Below are positions 56,444-64,000 of a stretch of 64,000 nucleotides of DNA, in pieces; positions within the stretch are counted from its first letter, which is position 1, and each line of letters opens with the position of its first letter. Both the position numbers and the translations under genes were made by a program. The stretch comes from Cerioporus squamosus (lineage: Eukaryota > Basidiomycota > Agaricomycetes > Polyporales > Polyporaceae), in contig JABYQS010000089.1 of the NCBI GenBank assembly GCA_022592435.1, positions 62,001 to 126,000 on the forward strand. The letters are read 5' to 3'. Below the pieces are notes generated by a model. The model saw nothing but the letters and a program-made list of their open reading frames with translations, did no database searches and was not told where the DNA came from.

Positions 56444-58015
56444 TCAGTTCGCGCCCCAGATCTCGTTCGCCTGCCCGTACTTCTGCAGCAGCCGATAAAA
56501 ATCCGCAACGAGGTAGAGGCTGCCTGCGAGCACGACGAGCGAGTCCTCGCCCTCGCGTCGGCGGCTCGCAGCCCATCGCAGCGCACGCTCGACGTGCTCC
56601 GTGCGCGGGGGCCTCTCCAGCACCTGCTTGTCGGGGTCAACGCCTGGCTGGAGCTCCTCCGACGGCACTTCCAGCGCGTCTTCGTAGATATCGACGGCCG
56701 GCTGGGACGATGGAGGGACGAGGGTGTCAATTGCGGCACGCATCGTCGCGGGCGGGACAGCGCTGACCCAGGGCATGCGTGCGGGCGGGGTGAATGCGAG
56801 CAGTGCTGCTCCAATGCGGACTTCGCGGGTCTTGGACAGACGCGAGCGAACTGCCAGGAGGGGGCCGAGAGTCTGCACCGGCGTTTTCGGCGGGGAGTGA
56901 GAGAGACCGAGGATGTATGTGAGGGTCAGAGGACCTTTGCCTGTCTTCTCCAGCATGGAAGTCAGGTAGGCTGCGAGCGCGGTTGCTGAGGCGGGGTTGT
57001 GCGCGCCATCTGCCAGAACGATCAAGCGTAACTCGGCCTGGCCGGCCGATGGGTCGGCGGGAAGAGTGATGTTGTGGTACGATAACCTCCCGGGCCAGCG
57101 CGTAGCGAGTATGCCACGAGCGATGGTGACAGGCGTGAGACGCTCTCGCAGCTTCAGCTCCGGAACATGGAGCTGGACAGACGGATGAGTCAAGAGAGCC
57201 GAGACAATGCCCGCTGCGGTGCCCAGGTTCCCGTACTGGTGCTCTCCATGCAGCGGAAGAAGTGCACGAACAGGCTCCGCAAAGCTCGACATGGAGATCT
57301 GGACGGGCTGGAGGAGCGGGACCCCAATCCCAGCTCCTGCCGGGCGCTGAGGCCCGTCCAGGTTCTCGTCCCACTCGACCGGCACCACGGAGCATGCAGG
57401 AAGCAGCTCCCCTCCGACGGCCTGGACGATCTCTCGCGCAACCTCTTCGACTTGTCGGTGTACCTGCGGCCCAAGAACGAAAGGCTTGCTCTTCCGCGCG
57501 ATCGCGGCCTTTTCGCGCGTGATCAGCTCGACGGTATCGCCGAGGAGGGCTTGGTGGTCGAGGTCCACGGAGGTCAGCGCAGAGACGAGGATGCACGCGT
57601 CAGGGACGACGTTCGTCGCATCGAGCCGTCCGCCCATGCCAACCTCGAGCACGACGACGTCGACGTGCATGCGCTCGAAGATGAGCAGCGCCATGCACGT
57701 GTATTGCTCGAAGTTGGACGCACCGATGCTGTGCTCGGTGTCGATGGCGTGGATCTCGTTACGCGTTGGCCAGAAGACCTCCTGGGATATGGGCTTGTTC
57801 TGGATGGAGATGCCGTCGAGCCAGGTGAGCAGGTGCGGGCTGTTGAATCGTCCGACGACGAGAGGTGGGTCTGCCGCGGCCAGAATGGACGAGACGTAGG
57901 CGCAGACGCTCCCTTTGCCATTCGTGCCTGCGACATGGATCGTAGGTCGGGTGTAAGGCACCGGAAAATGCGCCAAAAGCTTGCGGATTCGGTCGAGAGA
58001 TAGATCTATCGACAT
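56444..58015 (-). CDS. FOL3: Dihydrofolate synthase / folylpolyglutamate synthase
   Basis: Adds glutamate to dihydropteroate or folates. Single open frame of 523 codons without introns, unusual in this window. MSIDLSLDRIRKLLAHFP is the usual start. The P-loop is HVAGTNGKGSVCAYVSSIL, followed by GRFNSPHLLTWLDGISI. Then FEQYTCMALLIFERM, VLEVGMGGRLDATNVV and ALTSVDLDHQALLGDT, all family signatures, and LADGAHNPASATALAAYL in the C-terminal domain. The SPHL and VDLDHQ details fit the yeast Fol3 (dihydrofolate synthase) branch better than Met7, but assignment between the two is by eye. Its ATG lies 11 bases from the stop of a small upstream gene on the same strand. Confidence 0.9.
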   Translation of the reverse strand: MSIDLSLDRIRKLLAHFPVPYTRPTIHVAGTNGKGSVCAYVSSILAAADPPLVVGRFNSPHLLTWLDGISIQNKPISQEVFWPTRNEIHAIDTEHSIGASNFEQYTCMALLIFERMHVDVVVLEVGMGGRLDATNVVPDACILVSALTSVDLDHQALLGDTVELITREKAAIARKSKPFVLGPQVHRQVEEVAREIVQAVGGELLPACSVVPVEWDENLDGPQRPAGAGIGVPLLQPVQISMSSFAEPVRALLPLHGEHQYGNLGTAAGIVSALLTHPSVQLHVPELKLRERLTPVTIARGILATRWPGRLSYHNITLPADPSAGQAELRLIVLADGAHNPASATALAAYLTSMLEKTGKGPLTLTYILGLSHSPPKTPVQTLGPLLAVRSRLSKTREVRIGAALLAFTPPARMPWVSAVPPATMRAAIDTLVPPSSQPAVDIYEDALEVPSEELQPGVDPDKQVLERPPRTEHVERALRWAASRRREGEDSLVVLAGSLYLVADFYRLLQKYGQANEIWGAN

Positions 58016-58026
58016 CGTGGCGTGGT

Positions 58027-58340
58027 TTAGTCACCAGTGCTGTGCATGAACGGTAAGTGGTAGTTCTGAGGTTGCCGTCGCGTCCACTGGCACTGGAGGC
58101 TTACCACGTCCCGCAGAGTTGCGCCGACCAGGAAATCCTTCGAGAGCTGGTCGACGTAGCTGACAACGAGTAGAAGGGCAGCCAGCGACGAGGCTGTGAG
58201 TTGTTGAACGTCCTCAAGCCAACCGTGACGTTCATGGCAGATATATTCCCAGATCCCGATCTATGTAAGCTCACACCCGGAGACTCGGGCCGCGTATTTA
58301 CTTTTCGCTGCGATGTGGTGCGACAGAGGGGCAGGGCCAT
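58027..58340 (-). CDS. Small protein abutting the folate gene, unknown
   Basis: Proposed start 58338-58340 (MALPLCRTTSQRK). A 41-nt intron (GTAAAT to CATAG) joins in phase to IGIWEYICHERHGWLEDVQQ and a hydrophobic stretch, TASSLAALLLVVSYVDQL, then SKDFLVGATLRDV. A 39-nt intron (GTAAGC to CTCAG) joins in phase to YHLPFMHSTGD and TAA at 58027-58029. About 76 residues. The middle exon reads strongly like protein; the two introns are at the short limit for fungi. It may have one membrane helix. Alternatives: a 5' exon of another protein, or a leader peptide of the folate gene. No family recognised. Confidence 0.45.
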
Positions 58341-58467
58341 GCAAAAGCATGCAAAGCACAGTTTATGACATGAAACAAGCGAATCTGAGAATTCTGTCGA
58401 TATATAGAGTGGCACTATATGAGAGCAGTACAAACCACGCGAGCAGCTCAGTCCGAGGTCCTACTCC

Positions 58468-61400
58468 TCACTTGCCGCCCAACAGCATCTTCCGGAAGTC
58501 ATCCTGTCCCTTTGCTCCACCTCCGTTGGCAGCAGACGTACCCGCAGATGGACCCGAACTCGCCGCTGCCGCACTCGGAGCCTGAGCCGGCTTGGTCCCG
58601 CGCTGTTTGCTCCCCAGGCCAGCGCGCGGCCTAGAGACAGCTGCGCGAGGAACGAAGAGTCCAGTGTTCGCTGCTGGCGGGGCGATCGGGCGAGACGTTG
58701 CGGGTCCGCTCGTTGCCTCCGGGACGATCTCCAGCTTTGCGCCGTTGAAGACGATCGAGTCTTGTCGGAGAAGGAACTTGCCTGCTTCCTGAAGAACAGT
58801 GTCAAACCAAGCACCTCAGAGTCCAAGTGTACCAGAGTAGTAGATGTGGACTTACGGCAGCATTCTCGAGCTCGACGTCCGCCTCCCCGATGTCGGCGAA
58901 GACTTCCACACGCTTGACCCTAGCGTGCTTCTCGAGCTCTTGTTGTAACAAGCCTTCCTGTGTGCCGGGCGGGATGTTGCGGAGCCGGACAGACCGATTG
59001 CGGACCTCTGCGCGATACCCCGGCGCCCTGTGGTCGAACGAGCATGTTAGCTCTGGAGTGACCAGTCTGATGTAGCCTACGCACTTGTTCTTGCCACGCA
59101 CGCGCGTGTCTGCTAGAGTGACGGCGATGCGCCGTTTCTTCAGCTCGTGGTTGTTTGCCGACAGTGCCGCGCGCGCATCGTTCTGCACTCAGAACAACGT
59201 CAGAAACGAACGCAGGCCCACACAGGCACGCAGTCTACACTGACCTCGTTCTCAAATTCGACAAAAGCGAAGCCCTTGGAGAGACCCTTGTCGTCCAGGA
59301 TCATGCGTACGTCCTTGACCGCACCGTACTACCAACCCGCGTTGAGCTCACGTTCCCAGCACCAACCAGCAGACAACACCCACCGTCTTGAACAGGCCTT
59401 CGAGATCCTGCTTCGTGACGTACTTGCTGAGACCAGCGACGTAGACCTCGCGATCGTTCGCGTCGCTGTCGGTACGCTCCTTCTTCCGCTCGGGATTAGA
59501 AATGAGCACGGACAGCTTGTGGCCCTCTTCCATATCGGCGCCGTTCAGCTCCAGCGCCGCCTCCGCGGACGCCTGGCGAGTCGTGTATATCAGCCTCTAC
59601 ACGACAGTATAAACCGCACGAGAGAGAGCGTGCATACCGGAGAAGTGTACTGCACGTAGCAGAACCGCCGCGTGCTCTTGAACTTCTTGCTTGGCCACCG
59701 CACGTCGAAGATCTCGCCATACTGGCATACGAAGTGAGCCGATGATACACGACCCGATTTGAAGTCGGCGTTGCTCACCTTGCCGAACAGCGTCCGGATG
59801 AACGTGTCGTCTGCGTTCTCCGGGAAGTTCGTGATGTAGAGGGTAGACCGCCACGCAAGGTGGACAGCGATCTCCTGCCCGCGTATGCGCTTCTTGTCCT
59901 TGGTCAGCGCAGCGGGCACGCTGTCCTACAAGCATGGGACGCGTTAGGGGTAGAAGTTGCACCTCGTCGGTGAGTGCACTCACCCGTTCCATGAACTCGA
60001 CTGTGGCCACATAGGAGTTGGGCAACTGAGTGATCTTGATTTCGCGGATGCTCCCACACTGCATGCATGTCGTGAGTACGCACAGAGGAGCAGCTATAGG
60101 CGACTCACGTCTTTGAACAATGCGGTCAACTCGTCTTCCTGCACTCCGGCGGGAAGTTCGGCCACGAACACCGTGCAGTTCTCGCGGTCTCTGCAGCACT
60201 ATGTCAGTTCTCGTGTACACATCATGCCCCCACTGTATGCGCGCACCTCTTGAGCTTCGCTTGCTCCTCTAACGCAGGAACGGGCCAGTGAGCAAACAGC
60301 CACAAACACCGACCGGCGAAGCACTCACCAACTCTGGCCTTCTTGCTGCTCTCCCGGTCCGGGGTGCCTTCATCCTCCGCCTTCCGCTTCGACCCGGCTT
60401 CAGCAGACCCGCCAGCGTCAACATCCATGGCAGCCTGGTCCTGAGCATGCGCGGGGACGGGTGCCTCTGCAACAGGAACGGACGCTTGCGTCTCAGCGAT
60501 GAGCTGGGCAGCTGCCAGCTGGGCCTTCTCTGCTTCCTACGCACCGCTCTCAGTCAAGAGAGATCATTGGAAGGGTTGCGATGACCGACCTTTGCACGAC
60601 GGTTGTTGACCTGTGTCCGCGCGCGCTCGATGCGGTCGAGGGCGTCCTCAATCTGCTCCACGAAGCCGTGCAGCTGCTCGAAGGACACCCACGCCTCCCA
60701 GATCGCTTCTGGCCAGTCGAGGTTCTTGTGCGCGACGTCCCGGAACACCCTGCGCGCGTCGTCGTACAGGTGCTGGCGGCTGTGAGTTCCAGTTAGATTG
60801 GCTTCTAACGTCGTGGACACGGGGCTTACATGAGGACATCGGTGTAGGACGTCCATGCGAGGTAGCTCGTCTTGTAGTGCTTCGTGGCATCCTCCCACAG
60901 GATCAGAGCGTTCGCATGGAGGTCCTCGACCTCAAGGAACTGCCTTTGTGTCAGGGACCAAAATTCGAACCAGAGGAAGAAGCACTCACGATCGCGGACA
61001 AATACTTCTCCAGCCGAAGCCTGGGATCACCAGCGGACGACGCTGAGGCGCTCAGTCACCACGTCTATCCGCCCGCATGAGAGGGGAGCCGCTCACCCTT
61101 TCGTACTCTCGCAATGCCGTCCATGATGATCTGTGACAGATTGTCGAAGCCGTCCTCACCTATGAAGAGTGCAGCCGATCAGTCGGCAACAGGACGGAAC
61201 ATGTATTGAGAGCAACTTGCCAGCCTTCCCTGCTTCGATGAGGCGCTTCTCGAAGCCAGCGCGTGCGAGGACGACGGGCACGAGCTGCTCGACGTTGGTC
61301 TGCAGGGGAGCTATTGTCTGCGCCTTCTCGTAAACAACTGAGGGGACGGGACGAGTGAGTGATGGTTACCGACCGCCAGCCTCGGGGAACTTACTGCTAA

Positions 61401-62855
61401 TCTCCGTAGCGGCTTGCTCCGAGTCCAAGGCGCGTTCCTGCAGATAGGGTTAAGGACAGCGTAGCACAAGTGTACACATCACGCACCAAGAAGCGCATAT
61501 AACGCGCCAGAAGCTCGCCGGACGCAGGCACGCTCCTCAGGCCCCTCCGGAACGTCGCCAGGATCTCGTCGTCTTCGACATCCTGCGTTCTCTACGCACA
61601 CAGAGCCAAACAAGTCAGGCATGGAAGACCGAATGCACGGACAGGACGGGGCGTTACGTACCAGGAGGTCGAGGTAGGCAGTCCAGAAGGACTGGAGGGC
61701 TTCTTCCGCATTCGCCTCCCCGACGAACCGACGCCTGTCTGCTTCCGTGATGGCTCGCTCGTAGAGCGCCTTCAGAATGAACATGTCGGGCTTTTTGGGT
61801 TTGCGCTCGGACGCGATGTAGTATGCGTAGCCTTCGAGCGAGTAGCCTGACTGCGCCTGTGACCAGGTCAGGAAGTTGCCTCGGGATCCGGGAAACGAGA
61901 TGCTTACTAGGGAGTTCTCGAAGTATTCGCGTCTTTGGAACGCCTTGACGGCCTGAGAGCGTGCTTTGGATGCCTGGACCAGGAGAGACTCGTACTGATC
62001 TGGTGGCTTGTAGTTCGTCGTGAAGGAGGAGTATGCTTGGAAGGTCTCGTCGTGGTCTGTGAAATGAGTTAGTAAGACCGTTCAATCGTTCGAGCGCATG
62101 TACTCACTAGAGTGCGGTTGTTGTAGCCGCTCAAGCAACATTGCTTCGACCAGACCGACAAGTATTGTCCTAAACATGTGAACTCAGCAGTAGTGCAGGG
62201 TATTCGCTAGCCTAACGCCACACCTTTCCTCGCCAGTGGAGTTTTGCAAGCGCTCGAGCTCCCAGTCCCGTTGAACGTTCCACAGGAGATGACTCTGAGC
62301 GTGGTATCAGTACACTGCGCGCTGGGATCTGCATTGAATCGCACCTTTGTTAAGTGTCCCGCACCCTGTGACACGACTTTGGACATGGTCTCGTGCATCC
62401 ATTCGGGAGTGAACAACTCCTCCAGCTCGTCAGGCCTCCCTCCGGCCTCTGCGTAGTGTTCGTGGCGCTCCACGAGAAACTCGAGGTGCTTCTGGAGGAT
62501 AGGGATTGCTGGATGAAACTCAAGACCACGTCCATGGAATGTCATTGGGTTACTCACACAAGTAGTCTCTCTCTGCGCGCGCGAAGATGTCCAGGATAGC
62601 GCGCAAGTCTTCTGGCGAGTCGAGGTTGCTTGCACTCAGTTTGTGCTGGACGAGAGGCAGCCATACGTCTTCGCCGGCAGCCCAGAACGCCGTCATCATC
62701 TCGAGCGCAGATTCGACTTGGTCGTCCATGCCCGTGGCGCGGGCTATGCGGATGTGTTCGGCATGGAGGGCGATGTCGTAGGGGTTGTCCGTGAGTCGCT
62801 CGAGGATGTTGGAAAGAGCCTCGAGGGCGTCGGCCTCGTTCATATCGACATCCAT
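58468..62855 (-). CDS. PRP24: U4/U6 snRNP assembly factor Prp24/SART3
   Basis: Anneals U4 and U6 snRNAs during spliceosome recycling; nuclear. Starts MDVDMNEADALEALSNI. The N-terminal ~500 residues are helical HAT-type repeats (EHIRIARATGMDDQVESAL, SYTDVLMTFF-like units further on), as in SART3; budding-yeast Prp24 lacks them. Four RRMs follow: GSIREIKITQLPNSYVATVE; LYITNFPENADDTFIRTLFG; REVYVAGLSKYVTKQDLEGL; SVRLRNIPPGTQEGLLQQEL. The protein ends DDFRKMLLGGK, the conserved C-terminal motif that contacts the Lsm ring, stop 58468-58470. Roughly 20 short introns. It is the largest minus-strand gene after PLD1, and its promoter is shared with the gene at 63.2 kb. Confidence 0.9.
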
Positions 62856-63210
62856 GGTGCGCAGCGAGGGCAGGGAGGGGGTGCGTGCGCGACAGCACTT
62901 ACTATAGCGCGACGTAAGAGCCTGAGCAGTGTGCTGCAGGGTGGCGTTTCAATGTCGCGTTGTGACGGATGGGGTTAAGGTCCGGGAAGCAGCGCAGAGA
63001 CGCCCATAGCCGTCCGCAGCGATTGGTCGGGCGGGCGCCTGGACGGATACTTAGCCGAGGCGATGGACGGGGAGGAGACACACGGTCGCTTTCTCTCTCC
63101 CATCATCTCTTCTTCTCTCTTCCTTGGGCTCTCGACGGCTGCGTTCTCCCAGTCTTGGTCCATCCGAGGCATCCATTCTCTTTTACTTCGCTCTTTAAAC
63201 TTGGCAACAA
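62856..63210. promoter_or_regulatory. Divergent promoter PRP24 / edge gene
   Basis: 355 bases between divergent starts. The right half is strongly CT-rich on the plus strand (TCTCTC and TCTTCT runs at 63092-63125), a common fungal core-promoter sign. A TTTAAA lies at about 63194. Confidence 0.5.
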
Positions 63211-64000
63211 ATGGCCCAACCCGTGATCTACAGCACTCCGCCGCTTGCTGGCAGGCCGCCCTTCGCGACCGATGAGCCGGACCATATCTATGCCCAGCAA
63301 CAGCAAGACCCGTCGCGCAGGCTCAGACAGCCTCCTCCTCAAGACCTCAACGGCAGAAGCTCTGCCTACAATATGTACGTGTCTTCATCTGGGCTTCACG
63401 GACGAGGGAGGGTCGGACGAGGAGGCGAAGCGACGCCTGCTTGCCGAAGTGGGGCATCCTTGACGGTCGTTTTTTTTGGGGCACTCACTGGGCGGTGCGC
63501 TGTGAGCTCGTCGCGACGACTTCGCTGCCTGCTCTTTGTGCTCTGAGGCGCTTCGGAGGGAGGGAGAATGCTGGGACCGGTGCAGAGACTTCGTTCCGCA
63601 GTTCAGCCTTCGGTTCAGGCAACTCTACGGTGTAGCTGCCGGCTCGTTGGAGTGCTGCAGCGATCCCCTTCTCGCTGCATACAGCTCGGTGTTGTTCAGT
63701 ACCGTGATGTCTGCATTGAGTCGGTGTTGCGAACGTCTCGTCTATACTTAGAATGGTCCTCTCAATCACTATCTGCCACCCCGTGTTCTGGATGCAACGT
63801 CGCGATGGCATCCTTCAGTCTCATGTTGGTTCTCGGAAGCCGTGTCTGGGTTTGATGTGCTGCAGCGAATGCCTTACGTTGCATATAGTCTGGTTTTCCT
63901 CGCACCGCGATGTCTGCATCGAGTTGGTGTTGTGAACCACTCGTCTATATATAGCATTCGCCTCCAATCACTCTCTGCCTCGCCGTGCTCTGGATGCTAC
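63211..64000 (+). CDS. 5' end of a gene leaving the window
   Basis: ATG at 63211 (MAQPVIYSTPPLAGRPPF), then a Gln-rich disordered stretch and PPPQDLNGRSSAYN, up to a strong GTACGT donor at 63375. The following 600+ bases contain stops and a direct repeat and look like a long first intron. Disordered, Pro/Gln-rich N-termini of this kind occur in several large fungal membrane or cell-wall enzymes, but I cannot assign one. Confidence 0.5.
63653..64000. repeat. Direct repeat, ~205-base period, in the first intron
   Basis: TGCTGCAGCGA at 63653 recurs at 63858. Both copies then show GATGTCTGCAT, a GTTGGTGTTG- or GTCGGTGTTG-like stretch, CGTCTATA, AATCACT, CTGCC and TCTGGATGC. The second copy runs to the window edge, so the array may continue. 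Confidence 0.75.

Noticed and set aside
57167..58003. 278-codon plus-strand frame
   Set aside because: Antisense of the folate synthase gene, whose signature motifs are on the other strand.
63690..64000. CRISPR-like repeat
   Set aside because: Only two long imperfect copies with no spacer structure, in a eukaryotic intron.

Overview
This is a nuclear chromosome segment of a filamentous basidiomycete, most likely an Agaricomycete. Genes are dense (about one per 2.5-3 kb) and base composition is moderately GC-rich. Almost every gene is cut by several short GT-AG introns, mostly 40-80 nt. The content is typical of that class: F-box/LRR-like family expansion, a MATH-BTB protein, an AAA+ ATPase of the fungal type with a long N-terminal region, a PPR protein and a Zn2Cys6 regulator. 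There is no rRNA, no recognisable tRNA, no CRISPR array and no intact transposon. Gene ends below are my own splice reconstructions from reading frame, splice sites and family similarity. Exon joins are supported by frame continuity, not by transcripts.

Layout. 0.3-7.8 kb: phospholipase D1 (minus). 8.3-10.3 kb: PHD-finger protein containing a tandemly duplicated exon-intron block. 10.6-12.6 kb: a gene reading as a SET domain fused to the Tad3 subunit of the tRNA wobble adenosine deaminase. 13.5-29 kb: four members of one F-box/LRR-like family (one broken by an in-frame stop) interleaved with F-actin capping protein alpha, a long-chain acyl-CoA synthetase and a SAP-domain protein. 29.9-31.8 kb: zinc-finger protein of unknown role. 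32.4-34.6 kb: AAA+ ATPase with an apparent one-base frameshift. 36-39.2 kb: an unrecognised gene divergent from a MATH-BTB protein. 39.8-41.7 kb: GRASP Golgi protein with a histidine-rich tail. 41.7-44.6 kb: gene-poor stretch with doubtful ORFs. 44.7-47.5 kb: PPR-type, probably mitochondrial, protein. 48.5-51.7 kb: Zn2Cys6 transcription factor. 52.8-55.3 kb: SUMO E1 subunit Aos1. 56.4-58.3 kb: dihydrofolate/folylpolyglutamate synthase with a tiny gene almost touching its start. 58.5-62.9 kb: Prp24/SART3 splicing factor. 63.2 kb to the edge: first exon of a gene that leaves the window.

The genes are mostly unrelated housekeeping functions (lipid signalling and activation, actin, Golgi, SUMO, folate, splicing, tRNA editing), and there is no metabolic cluster. 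The parts that look lineage-specific are the F-box-like paralogs, the MATH-BTB gene and the unrecognised genes. The most unusual items are the SET-Tad3 fusion, the exon-intron duplication in the PHD gene, the local family expansion with one dead copy, the long introns of AOS1 and two single-base frame breaks in otherwise well-preserved genes.
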